Below, in pieces: positions 52,227 through 61,214 of a DNA stretch of 64,000 nucleotides. The DNA comes from Arcanobacterium buesumense. GTDB lineage: Bacteria; Actinomycetota; Actinomycetes; Actinomycetales; Actinomycetaceae. The stretch lies in NCBI RefSeq assembly GCF_012563545.1, contig NZ_CP050804.1, positions 1,674,001 through 1,738,000 on the forward strand, written 5' to 3'. The number at the start of each line of letters is the position of its first letter. Positions within the stretch are counted from its first letter, which is position 1. Both the position numbers and the translations under genes were made by a program. The notes beneath the pieces were generated by a model, which saw only the letters and a list, made by a program, of their open reading frames with translations, did no database searches and had not been told where the DNA came from.

Positions 52227-53459
52227 TTATGGCGATTCGACTTGGACAAGTTCGCCAGCACCACGCACTTGCACCGCGCCGTCGTCGGCCGCAATAAACA
52301 CCGCTTGCCCAGTGTTTATAAAGAAAAACTCTTCACCAACCCACAACTCAACTGCACCACGTAAACATAAAATGATACGTGGACCACAACCCCGAATATC
52401 CACCTGCTCATCAGCATGGCGCAACGAAATAATTGACAACTCAAAATCGTCAACCGGAACATAAAACGTTGACTGAACTGCACTAATCCGCTCAGCAGCA
52501 ATACGAATCGGCGGAGCAGCAACCGTGTCGGTAATACGCAATAACTGAGCAACATCAACATGTTTACGCGTCAAACCAGCGCGCACCACATTATCTGATG
52601 CCGCCATAACCTCCACCCCAAGGCCACTAATATACGCATGAACAATGCCCGCTGGAGTAAACAACGCCTCCCCCGGCCGTAACGTCACCGGATTTAGCAA
52701 CAACGATGCCACCACACCCGGATCGCCTGGATAGATATCTTCGATGCGTACCGCGAGCGCATCCGCACGCGGTGACGGCGAATCCGTCTCCCGACGCGAA
52801 GCACACTGGGCAACTAATTCAGCTACCTCCTCCGGCGCGGGACGGGTATCAGGTGAAATTAGTTGCGAAAAAGCCTGACGAACACCATCGCTATTAGGTT
52901 GAGCGGCGATGATGGCACGAACATCGCGCGCAATTGAACAATCAAGCCCGGTCAAAACCCCTAAAATACGGCGTGGACTGCGAAAACCCACTAATGCTTC
53001 GAAAGTCGTTAAGGCATACACCATTTCTGGCTTATGGTTGCGATCTGGAAAACACCGCCGTGGATCTTGCTGGCTGATCCCGGCAGCCTCTTCATGGGAA
53101 AACCCTTCTTGGGCTTGGGCCAACGACGGATGAACCTGCAACGACAACGGCTCATTAGGTGCAATGAGCTTTAACAAAAATGGCAACTGCGGACCGTAGC
53201 GCGCAACAATTTCTGCACCCAACATTCCATGAGGATCACCCTCAATCAACTCCGCAAGCGTCATCAGCTCTGGCTGGCACTGATCGGATTGATACGCCCG
53301 CATACGTGGGTCTGACGAAACCCATGACGGCGCATTCGGATGGGCCCCAAACCACAACTCAGCCACCGGCTCTCCAGCATCTGGACAGCTGAAAAGTCGG
53401 GGGATTGCGGAACGCGATCCCCACGGGTAGTCACGGATACGACCCTGCAAAAACCTCAT
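52227..53459 (-). CDS. manA: Mannose-6-phosphate isomerase, class I
   Basis: Interconverts mannose-6-P and fructose-6-P for mannose use and mannosylation. The 410-residue zinc enzyme has metal and substrate segments SLQVHPSLAQAQEGF, DRNHKPEMVYALT, IVHAYISGLGVEVMAASDNV (shown in part) and RAGLTRKHVDVAQLL. It begins three bases after the DUF3027 gene, so it is the last gene of a csp-DUF3027-manA operon. Confidence 0.95.
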   Translation of the reverse strand: MRFLQGRIRDYPWGSRSAIPRLFSCPDAGEPVAELWFGAHPNAPSWVSSDPRMRAYQSDQCQPELMTLAELIEGDPHGMLGAEIVARYGPQLPFLLKLIAPNEPLSLQVHPSLAQAQEGFSHEEAAGISQQDPRRCFPDRNHKPEMVYALTTFEALVGFRSPRRILGVLTGLDCSIARDVRAIIAAQPNSDGVRQAFSQLISPDTRPAPEEVAELVAQCASRRETDSPSPRADALAVRIEDIYPGDPGVVASLLLNPVTLRPGEALFTPAGIVHAYISGLGVEVMAASDNVVRAGLTRKHVDVAQLLRITDTVAAPPIRIAAERISAVQSTFYVPVDDFELSIISLRHADEQVDIRGCGPRIILCLRGAVELWVGEEFFFINTGQAVFIAADDGAVQVRGAGELVQVESP

Positions 53460-53462
53460 CGA

Positions 53463-54251
53463 CTATCGCTTAACAACCTCAACATCAGACTCGTCGATGA
53501 CCGGGGACGTCTGGTGCCATAAATGACTACGGGGTGCCACATCAGTCTCCGAATGTGAACCACATCCATGATCCATTGATACTACTCGGCCATCAAAAGC
53601 AGACCATTCGTTTGCGCAAACGCCAAAAAGCTGACGTGCCGAACCGGCCATATGCATCAGATAGCCACATGTTGCACATTGCGCCTGCGCATCACGAGTG
53701 GCTTGATTACGCGGACCAGCATCAGAACGATACCACCGGCGGTAGGTTTGCATCCGGCCGTCGTCGGACATAATCCGGGCACGCCCCAAACCTAATTCCC
53801 AATTCGCAATCGTGTCTTCATCAATCCCGATTGTTTCAAACCCTTGATCAAGACCTGGATCAGTATTGGCCACTAACCGCGGATCTTGTGGATTGTAAGG
53901 CAAGCGATCTGAAGGTCCAATATCGGAAGGCTGTAACCGATCCGCCCACGGAATCCAATCTGGGGCCAACAATGCGTCGGTTCCTGGCAGAATCGACAGT
54001 TCTGCAACTGAAACTTTCTTTGATCGTGGAGCACGAACAAGAGAAACTGTCCAATACCAACCGCGATAACCTGCCATTAAACATTCAAAAGCATGGGTAA
54101 CAAAACGCTCTGCTTCTTGAACCATTCCGGCGTGCTTGCCAACCCGGTCTGGGGTGGTGATGTCATTAAGCGCATTGCGAGCAAACTCAACTGCTTGCCC
54201 AAGCGTCTTATCTTTGACCGCCCTTTCTCTTGGCGTTATCCGTTTAGGCAT
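53463..54251 (-). CDS. DUF3027-family protein
   Basis: Actinobacterial protein of 262 residues, function unknown. It shows the family pattern GWYWTVSLVRAPRSKKVSVA, then ELSILPGTDALLAPDWIPW and DRLPYNPQDPRL. The C-terminal part has CATCGYLMHMAG plus further Cys and His residues (VCANEW, DHGCGSHSE) that could bind zinc. It overlaps the cold-shock gene by eight bases if ATG 54251 is used (an ATG at 54260 is also in frame). Linkage to a cold-shock protein is typical for the family. Confidence 0.88.
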   Translation of the reverse strand: MPKRITPRERAVKDKTLGQAVEFARNALNDITTPDRVGKHAGMVQEAERFVTHAFECLMAGYRGWYWTVSLVRAPRSKKVSVAELSILPGTDALLAPDWIPWADRLQPSDIGPSDRLPYNPQDPRLVANTDPGLDQGFETIGIDEDTIANWELGLGRARIMSDDGRMQTYRRWYRSDAGPRNQATRDAQAQCATCGYLMHMAGSARQLFGVCANEWSAFDGRVVSMDHGCGSHSETDVAPRSHLWHQTSPVIDESDVEVVKR

Positions 54252-54618
54252 CGAAATCATCCGCTAGGGCACGCAAGGCTTGTGCAATACGAGGTCCACC
54301 TTCCGGGTAACGGCCACGGCGCAACTGCGTCGAAGAAACATCGAGGATCTTGATTAAGTCCTCGATAAGTGGCACCAATTCTTCTGGCGAACGACGATTG
54401 ACTTCCAACAAAGACTTTTCTTTTTTAATCACGGAAACAGACAGCGCAGCTGGCCCGCGGCGAGTCTCCCCAATTCCGTATTCCACACGCGTGCCCGGGC
54501 GTAACTTAACCCCCAATGGCACTGCACTTTGTGGAACATAAACTTGGGCACCATCGTCCCCAGTGATAAAACCAAAGCCCTTCTCAGCGTCGAAGAACTT
54601 CACTTTTCCAGTAGGCAC
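54244..54618 (-). CDS. Cold-shock domain protein
   Basis: Single-stranded nucleic-acid-binding protein of 124 residues. The N-terminal cold-shock fold has GKVKFFDAEKGFGFITGDDG (RNP1) and VYVPQSAV, where RNP2 normally reads VFVH, so one aromatic and the His are replaced. A C-terminal helical extension of about 55 residues is not found in short CspA. It overlaps the DUF3027 gene, indicating one operon. Confidence 0.93.
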   Translation of the reverse strand: MPTGKVKFFDAEKGFGFITGDDGAQVYVPQSAVPLGVKLRPGTRVEYGIGETRRGPAALSVSVIKKEKSLLEVNRRSPEELVPLIEDLIKILDVSSTQLRRGRYPEGGPRIAQALRALADDFDA

Positions 54619-54815
54619 GGTATTCTCTCTTTCATTCTTTTGCGCTAGATAATCTATCTAACATCAAGACAAGGCTATCTATCATTATGACACTTATATG
54701 ACCAACTATTCTATCAGGGTCACTAGCTAAACTTTTGCGCTAAGCTTACCTGTTCACACACTTACGGGGAGCTGCTTGGTAAGTTTGAGATATCACAGCG
54801 CGAAAGGACGAATCT

Positions 54816-56756
54816 ATGAGAACCATACGTCGGTGTGCATTGGCGTTAATAATGGGAGCTTGTGTTTTGCTCCCCCATGCTGCTTACGCTGTTGCGCCCG
54901 TTGATATCGACCACAACTACGAAGACTACGCTAACGTATCTACGGACATTTCGGCGTTATCTAATCTGTTAGTTGAGGTTGCTCATGGCAATCTTTGGGT
55001 TATTACCGTTGATGATTTCGATGGCATGTCTCCGGATAACTGGGCAATGAAAACATTTGACCGATCGGGATTAGGTAGCTCCGACGGCTTACTTGTTATC
55101 AGCGTGGGAACTTCCGAACTTTATGCCTATTCACCTGATGGACAGGTGAAAGAACTTCTTAATCGCGCTACCTCTCAAGATGTTTTAGATAAGTTCCATG
55201 ACGGCAAATGGGATGCCGGCATAACCTTATTTGCCGAACACGTCCGCTCTTTACGCGCTGGCGAGCAACCACCTGCAGTTCCACAGGGCTCAGTTGCCCC
55301 AAACGCGCTACCGATTATTGGCACAATCGGACTGGTGGGGGCCGGAGTTGTTGGTATCGCTTTTTGGAGAAAACGGAAGGCGGCACACGCTGATACCCTT
55401 CAGGCACTCCAATCTGAACAGCAGTTAGCCCAGCAGTCTTCTACAGAATTATTAGCGGCTGATGACGACGTACGCGCCGGAGCTGCCGAGCTTGAGTTTG
55501 CCCGCATGGAATTTGGTGTAGAAGCAACTGAAGAGTTTCGCCAAGTTTTGAGGCAGGCGCAAAAAGATATCCACCAGGCATTTGAGTTACGCCGGTTGCT
55601 TGACGACGATGAACCAGAAACTCCTGCTGAACAACATTCGATGAACACCCAAATTTTGACGTACGCACAGCACGCTCGCCAGGCAATGCAAGCCCAGGCC
55701 CAGCAGTTTTCCCAGTTGCGTAATCTTGTTCACCGTCTCGATGACAAACTCGATGAGTTAACCCAACGCCACCAGGAGCTTCTCGCCCAGGTGCCACTTG
55801 TATCCGATAAAGTTGCTGCGCTAACTCAATCTATTCCGCCTGAATCAGTCGTGAGTTTGGAATCCTACCCAGACCAGATCAATTCGTTACTTACGGCAGC
55901 TCAGTCACATATCGCAGCCGCCCGCCAACACCACGCAGATGGGGACAAAAACCAAGCCGTCCAGTATGCGCGCTTAGCAGAAGGAACGTTAGAGCACGTT
56001 TCCCAACTCATCACACGTGTTGATCAAGCTCCCCAACTACTGGCCAAGGCTCAAGAAGAATTGAAAACAGGCGTCCAGTCACTATCAGCTGATATCGCCG
56101 ATGCTCAACGTTTAGGCGCAAACGATTCCACTATTACATTACGGCGTAAAGAAGCTGAAGATGTTATCGCCCGGGCAACAGCAAGCTCTGGCGTAGATCT
56201 GCTTGTCATTAACGATCAGTTAGCCAAAGCCGAACATAATCTTGATATTGCCCTAGCTAGTGTACGAGCACGAGCTGAGCAAGAAGAGCGGGCACGGTTA
56301 AATATCACTCGGTATCGGGAACACACCAGTGCCAAATTGCAACGGTTAGATGAAGATATTACCCGCTACCGCGAGTTAGTTAGCGCCGATACTCGCACAC
56401 TTTTACATCGAGCCCATTCAGCTTATGAATCGGCCGATACTCAGTCACCTGCCGAACAGCTACAGGCATACACTCTAGCTATGGATTATGCGACTCGCGC
56501 TGAGCGGGCCTTAACTTCTGACGTTGCCGATTACCAACACTACAATCGTCAGCTAAACCCTGGTACCCAATTAGGTGGCGAACTAGCTGGAGCAATTATC
56601 ACTGGAATAGCACGTTCCCTCATTTATGGCGCTTTTTCTAGCGGTTCTGGGCATCATGACAGCAACTGGACAAAAAATAGTTTTGGTTCGTCGGGTAACT
56701 CCGGCTTTGGAAAGAGTTTCGGTTCTGGTGGCGGAGGTTTTGGAAAAACCTTTTAG
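54816..56756 (+). CDS. TPM-domain membrane protein with long coiled coil
   Basis: Exported, membrane-anchored protein of 646 residues. A signal peptide ends near Ala24. A TPM domain (about 27-145) contains NLWVITVDDFDGMSPDNWA and SDGLLVISVGT. One helix lies at 165-184. A long cytoplasmic Gln/Ala/Glu-rich coiled coil (about 195-575) follows, then a Gly/Ser/Phe-rich tail ending GGGFGKTF. pspA follows 85 bases downstream on the same strand, suggesting a joint role in envelope maintenance. Confidence 0.9.
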   Translation: MRTIRRCALALIMGACVLLPHAAYAVAPVDIDHNYEDYANVSTDISALSNLLVEVAHGNLWVITVDDFDGMSPDNWAMKTFDRSGLGSSDGLLVISVGTSELYAYSPDGQVKELLNRATSQDVLDKFHDGKWDAGITLFAEHVRSLRAGEQPPAVPQGSVAPNALPIIGTIGLVGAGVVGIAFWRKRKAAHADTLQALQSEQQLAQQSSTELLAADDDVRAGAAELEFARMEFGVEATEEFRQVLRQAQKDIHQAFELRRLLDDDEPETPAEQHSMNTQILTYAQHARQAMQAQAQQFSQLRNLVHRLDDKLDELTQRHQELLAQVPLVSDKVAALTQSIPPESVVSLESYPDQINSLLTAAQSHIAAARQHHADGDKNQAVQYARLAEGTLEHVSQLITRVDQAPQLLAKAQEELKTGVQSLSADIADAQRLGANDSTITLRRKEAEDVIARATASSGVDLLVINDQLAKAEHNLDIALASVRARAEQEERARLNITRYREHTSAKLQRLDEDITRYRELVSADTRTLLHRAHSAYESADTQSPAEQLQAYTLAMDYATRAERALTSDVADYQHYNRQLNPGTQLGGELAGAIITGIARSLIYGAFSSGSGHHDSNWTKNSFGSSGNSGFGKSFGSGGGGFGKTF

Positions 56757-56840
56757 ATGTTAGATTAACGATTAAGATGTTATTGTCATCTTCGACGTAT
56801 TGTGGCATTCATCGTTGTTTGCCACTAAGAAAGGTTTCAC

Positions 56841-57578
56841 ATGGCTGAAAAACAATCAATTCTTGGACGCATCACTCAACTCGCTAAGGCAAATATTAAC
56901 GCCTTGCTAGATCACGCAGAAGATCCCCAAAAAATGCTTGACCAGATGGTCCGGGACTACACCAATTCCATCGCTGAAGCTGAAGATGCAGTTGCCGTCA
57001 CGGTAGGGAATCTTCGGTTAGCCGAAGCAGATTACGATGAAGACGTTCGCGCTGCCCAAGAATGGGGAAACAAAGCCCACGCTGCCGTCGTAAAAGCACA
57101 AGAATTACGTGCTAGCGGTAACGAAGACGGCGCTCAGAAGATGGAACAACTTGCAAAAGTTGCTCTGGAACGCCAGATTACAGCGGAGAACGAAGCTCGC
57201 GATGCAGAGCCAATGATCAATTCACAACGCGATGTTGTTGCCAAGCTTAAAGAGGGCTTGAACGTCATGCGTAGCAAGCTTGAAGATCTACGTTCTAAGC
57301 GAGATCAGCTCGTGGCTCGAGCTAAGTCTGCGCAGGCGCAAAACATTGTTCAAGATGCCATTAGCTCAATCAATGTGCTCGATCCATCAACAGAAATTGG
57401 TCGTTTCGAAGATTCAGTACGTCGCCAAGAGGCGCTTGCACAAGGCAAGGCTGAAGTGGCTTCTTCTTCCCTCGATGCCCAATTCGCCCAGCTCGAATCT
57501 ACATCAAATACGGCTGAAGTCGATTCCCGTCTAGCAGCTTTGCAAGCCAAGGTTGCACCACAACAAATCGAAGGATAA
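56841..57578 (+). CDS. PspA/IM30 (Vipp1) family protein
   Basis: Peripheral membrane protein of 245 residues, almost entirely coiled coil, that protects damaged membranes (ESCRT-III relative). The N-terminal amphipathic helix ILGRITQLAKANINALLDHA and the motif EDPQKMLDQMVRDY are diagnostic. It follows the TPM gene and has a good ribosome site. No pspBC-like or ClgR gene is adjacent. Confidence 0.93.
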   Translation: MAEKQSILGRITQLAKANINALLDHAEDPQKMLDQMVRDYTNSIAEAEDAVAVTVGNLRLAEADYDEDVRAAQEWGNKAHAAVVKAQELRASGNEDGAQKMEQLAKVALERQITAENEARDAEPMINSQRDVVAKLKEGLNVMRSKLEDLRSKRDQLVARAKSAQAQNIVQDAISSINVLDPSTEIGRFEDSVRRQEALAQGKAEVASSSLDAQFAQLESTSNTAEVDSRLAALQAKVAPQQIEG

Positions 57579-57589
57579 AAACTCTATTT

Positions 57590-57631
57590 CTTTGGCGGGT
57601 ATGCTCGTATTTTCATGTATACCCGCCAAAG
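57590..57631 (+). terminator. Terminator-like hairpin after pspA
   Basis: A 13-base perfect stem (CTTTGGCGGGTAT with its complement) with a 16-base loop, starting 12 bases past the stop. No T-run follows, so termination may be partial. Confidence 0.6.
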
Positions 57632-57669
57632 ACAGTTCACTATCTTGAGATTTTAACTATCCCACGCGA

Positions 57670-57681
57670 TAGGATACATAT
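57670..57681 (+). promoter_or_regulatory. -10 element six bases before the NYN gene
   Basis: TAGGAT at 57670-57675, six bases, then ATG at 57682. TTGAGA lies about 19 bases upstream. A leaderless transcript is predicted. Confidence 0.55.
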
Positions 57682-58263
57682 ATGTATATTCTTATTGATG
57701 GTGAAAATATCGATGCCACCCTCGGGGTCAACATTTTGAAACGCTCGCCACGTGGCGAAGAACGTCCTCGCTGGGACCGTGTTCTAGAATTCCGGGCATT
57801 TGATTCCCCGGAAAAGGATATTGACGGCACAGTGATGGAACAACCTGCAAAAGGCATGTTCTTCTTAAATGTCTCACAACGTACTGCTGCCCCTTTTATC
57901 CAAGCTCTGCTAGCTATCGGATGGCAACCAATCCAGCTCACTTCGGCTGATCCGGAACGTAAAGTTGTTGATGAAGGTATCCAACGTACTCTCGATGCTA
58001 TTCTCCTAGAGCGGCCCGGAGCCGACGTCGTCATCGGAACTCACGATGTCGATTATTTGCCGCAAATTGAAGCTCTTTTAGATGCTGGCCATCGCGTCTC
58101 AATCATCTGCTTCCGCGAATTCCTCGCACTACCATTAGCAGAATTAGAAGATCGTGGTCTCGTTATCCACGATCTTGAACTTGACGTTCAAGCCTTCAAT
58201 ATTCCGTTACATCGCACCCATCCTGTGGATATCGACGATTTCGATCCATACCCATATTTATAA
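57682..58263 (+). CDS. NYN-domain protein (putative PIN-like nuclease)
   Basis: 193-residue protein of the NYN (Nedd4-BP1/YacP-like) class. Acidic residues expected at a metal site are visible: LIDGENIDA at the N terminus, then DVVIGTHDVDYLPQIEALLDA (in part) and GHRVSIICF. Members are putative RNases. It lies between pspA and a two-component system. The target is unknown. Confidence 0.85.
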   Translation: MYILIDGENIDATLGVNILKRSPRGEERPRWDRVLEFRAFDSPEKDIDGTVMEQPAKGMFFLNVSQRTAAPFIQALLAIGWQPIQLTSADPERKVVDEGIQRTLDAILLERPGADVVIGTHDVDYLPQIEALLDAGHRVSIICFREFLALPLAELEDRGLVIHDLELDVQAFNIPLHRTHPVDIDDFDPYPYL

Positions 58264-58311
58264 CCTACAGTTTTCAGAATTTTTTCAGCTTGTTGATGGA
58301 GAATACTGGCT

Positions 58312-59049
58312 ATGACACAGACCAACACCTCCGCAAAGATTCTTGTTGTCGACGATGAACCATCGATACGTGAGTTACTTTCTGCTTCCCTGCATTTTGC
58401 GGGTTTCACAGTAGAAACTGCAGAAGATGGCTACAGTGCTATCCGGACCTACTACGAATTCAATCCGGACCTCATCGTTCTAGATATCATGTTGCCTGAT
58501 TTTGACGGCCTAGAAGTCTTGCGGCGTATCCGGGAACAAAATAGCGGTGTTCCAGTTCTCTTCCTCACCGCAAAAGACGATCTACAAGATAAACTCCACG
58601 GGCTCAACGCCGGTGCTGACGACTACGTCACCAAACCTTTTTCTTTAGAAGAAGTAGTAACCCGCATCCAAGTTATTTTACGGCGCACCAATCCTGCGCC
58701 GGAAGAATCTTCGATTATCACCTATCACGATCTTGAACTCAACGAAGATACTTACGAAGTACGCCGTGCTGGCCACTTAGTTGAATTATCTCCCACCGAA
58801 TACAAGCTTTTACGTTACCTCATGGTTAACGCCGAACGCGTTGTATCCAAGGTGCAAATCCTTGACCATGTATGGGATTATGACTGGATCGGCGAAGCCT
58901 CAATCGTCGAATCCTACATATCCTATCTGCGTCGCAAAATTGATTCTCCTGAATCTCTAGGAATAACTGACCCCGATCAAGCGCAAGCTTTGATTCCGCT
59001 CATCCACACAAAACGCGGGATCGGATACGTGATGCGAACCGGTAAGTAG
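58312..59049 (+). CDS. OmpR/PhoB-family response regulator
   Basis: Two-domain regulator of 245 residues. The receiver has VDDEPS, the phosphorylated Asp in LIVLDIMLPDFDG, Thr in FLTAKDD and Lys in TKPFSLEE. The winged helix has VELSPTEYKLLRYLMVNAER and GEASIVESYISYLRRKID. The kinase follows one base after the stop. It resembles MprA/TcrA-type regulators that respond to envelope stress, consistent with pspA nearby. Confidence 0.94.
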   Translation: MTQTNTSAKILVVDDEPSIRELLSASLHFAGFTVETAEDGYSAIRTYYEFNPDLIVLDIMLPDFDGLEVLRRIREQNSGVPVLFLTAKDDLQDKLHGLNAGADDYVTKPFSLEEVVTRIQVILRRTNPAPEESSIITYHDLELNEDTYEVRRAGHLVELSPTEYKLLRYLMVNAERVVSKVQILDHVWDYDWIGEASIVESYISYLRRKIDSPESLGITDPDQAQALIPLIHTKRGIGYVMRTGK

Positions 59050-59050
59050 C

Positions 59051-60580
59051 ATGAGGCGAAAACAGCAACAGCCCAACATCACTGGCAGACTATCGTGGCA
59101 ACTCCTCGTCGTCTTTCTTCTCCTGCTTGGATCTGCCTTACTTCTTGTGTCTGCGTTTGCAACCATCTCCTTACGCACCTTTTTAACAGCTGAAACGGAT
59201 AAAAACCTCTCTTCTTCCGGTCAGATAGTTGCTTCGCAGACTGTTGATGCGCTTATCCAAGGAACTTCTGATTCTGTCCTACCATCTGACTTTTATCTAT
59301 ATATCAGAGATGATTTTGGAACCTCAGTTGAAAAAGTACATCCGTCAATCGTACGCCGGTACGGCAAACCAGCTAATGCACTCGAGATCGCCTCAACATA
59401 TACCGACCAGCCTCACACAGTGGCCGGCACTCTTAAAGGCAGCGAATGGCGCATTATCTCCCTACCGTTAACATCGACTGGGCCGCATCCACGCACAGTA
59501 GGAAACGTCGTCATCGGACTACCCTTAGCCCAGGTTGAACGGACAATAGCAAACCTCAAACAAGTCCTCATTTTGTTCGTTATCGCTATTATATCCATTG
59601 GAGCCCTACTATCCATCGTCCTCGTACGCCGCTCTTTGCGAGCCTTACGCACTATCAACCACGTCACCGCAGACGTCCGGCAGGGTGACTTCTCAGCTCG
59701 TGTGCCTCCGATGAAACCGGGTACTGAAGTAAATATCCTTGGTGAATCAGTCAATGCCATGCTTGACGAAATTGAGCACCTCTTCGCCTCCCAGGCAGCT
59801 TCGGAACAACGCATGCGCCGCTTTGTTTCGGACGCCTCCCACGAATTACGCACTCCGCTAGCAACTATCCGCGGATATGCTGAGCTTTACCGGATGGGCG
59901 GAGTTCCCAAAGATCAAGTCGCTCAAGCATTTGGCCGAATAGAATCCGAATCTGGCCGAATGGCCAATCTTGTTGAAGATCTCCTTAAACTAGCGCGCCT
60001 AGATGAACAAGGCGAGATCAAGCCCAAACCCGTCGACCTCGCTGCCGTGGCTCTCAATACGGTCTCGGATTTCCTTGCCCGTTCTCCACAACGTCAGGCA
60101 ACCGTGACCAATTTAGCGGGAGACGACGTCGAATCCCTCGTGATCTTTGGGGATCAAAACGGTGTTACCCAACTGCTCACAAATCTTCTTGGTAATGTCA
60201 ACACCCACACTAGTGTTGATGCCCCCGTCGAAGTAGCTGTAGGTATAGATCCAAACGATCCACGCCAAGCAATCGTCGAAGTACGTGACCACGGACCTGG
60301 AATCCCGGAAAAAGACCGGGAACATATTTTTGAGCGATTCTACAAAATCAACTCTTCACGATCACGAGGTAGCGGAGAAGGTTCTGGGCTAGGGTTAGCC
60401 ATCGTTTCCGCGATCATCGTTGCCCATCACGGGAGCGTTAGCGTAACTGAAACCCCCGGAGGGGGGCTGACCGTACGGTTGTCCTTCCCAATGCCCTATC
60501 GAACTAATCGAGACTTAGATCCGGATTCGCCGTCTTCTGCTCTAACATCATCTCAATCTGATGACGAACACGACCAATAA
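59051..60580 (+). CDS. Sensor histidine kinase (HAMP, HisKA)
   Basis: Partner of the preceding regulator, 509 residues. A first helix (about 15-37), an external domain of about 120 residues and a second helix near 173-193 are followed by HAMP. The phosphorylated His is in DASHELRTPLATIRGYAE. The ATPase domain has LTNLLGNVNTHT, VRDHGPGIPEKDREHIFERF (shown in part) and GSGLGLAIV. It resembles MprB/TcrY. Its last 77 bases overlap the convergent acyltransferase gene. Confidence 0.94.
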   Translation: MRRKQQQPNITGRLSWQLLVVFLLLLGSALLLVSAFATISLRTFLTAETDKNLSSSGQIVASQTVDALIQGTSDSVLPSDFYLYIRDDFGTSVEKVHPSIVRRYGKPANALEIASTYTDQPHTVAGTLKGSEWRIISLPLTSTGPHPRTVGNVVIGLPLAQVERTIANLKQVLILFVIAIISIGALLSIVLVRRSLRALRTINHVTADVRQGDFSARVPPMKPGTEVNILGESVNAMLDEIEHLFASQAASEQRMRRFVSDASHELRTPLATIRGYAELYRMGGVPKDQVAQAFGRIESESGRMANLVEDLLKLARLDEQGEIKPKPVDLAAVALNTVSDFLARSPQRQATVTNLAGDDVESLVIFGDQNGVTQLLTNLLGNVNTHTSVDAPVEVAVGIDPNDPRQAIVEVRDHGPGIPEKDREHIFERFYKINSSRSRGSGEGSGLGLAIVSAIIVAHHGSVSVTETPGGGLTVRLSFPMPYRTNRDLDPDSPSSALTSSQSDDEHDQ

Positions 60581-61214
60581 AATCTTCTGCTGTCTCATTA
60601 GGCTTGCCGAACATCGGCTCGCCGATATACATCTCAACCTCAGGATGATTTAACGCCGGAATCACTTTACCCACTGGCATCGCTTCATGCCCACCAGACA
60701 TTGCTAATGGAACAATTGGAACCCCGATTTTTAACGCAATCGCTGCGGCACCAGGCTTAAAAACACCTATCTTGCCATCGCGGGAACGCGTGCCTTCCGG
60801 GAAAATTAAAATTGGTATGCCATCACGTAAAAGTCGGCTAGTCATACCAGCTGCTCGGCCAGCATGAGCCCCCACACTTTTCCCTTTACGCTCAATAGGA
60901 TAGGTGTTAAAAAACACTGACGTCAGCTTAGCAATACCCTTCTTGCGATAGAAATAGTCAGCGGCAGCACCTGTGGCGAGATTGTCGGTCATGTGATCTG
61001 GAAGTAGGGAAAAAACCATCGGCGCATCTAGGTGCGATGAGTGGTTACCGACTACGATATAGGCTCCGGTTAAATCTTCGACGTTTTCCTCGCCCCAAAC
61101 AGTTGCGTTCAAGAGTGTCTTTAGCACTGGACGGGTCAACACTTTGCGCACGGCTTTACGTATTTTGCGTTTCCCGTCCGAATGATAGTCATCTAGCGGA
61201 TGTAGCTCACTCAT
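60504..61214 (-). CDS. 1-acyl-sn-glycerol-3-phosphate acyltransferase (PlsC family)
   Basis: Membrane-associated enzyme that makes phosphatidic acid, 236 residues. The catalytic motif NHSSHLDAP (HxxxxD type) and FPEGTRSRDGKIG are present, with the later VPLAMSG. It overlaps the upstream SDR gene by four bases (ATGA). Its 3' end runs antiparallel through 77 bases of the histidine kinase gene. Confidence 0.92.
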   Translation of the reverse strand: MSELHPLDDYHSDGKRKIRKAVRKVLTRPVLKTLLNATVWGEENVEDLTGAYIVVGNHSSHLDAPMVFSLLPDHMTDNLATGAAADYFYRKKGIAKLTSVFFNTYPIERKGKSVGAHAGRAAGMTSRLLRDGIPILIFPEGTRSRDGKIGVFKPGAAAIALKIGVPIVPLAMSGGHEAMPVGKVIPALNHPEVEMYIGEPMFGKPNETAEDFIGRVRHQIEMMLEQKTANPDLSLD

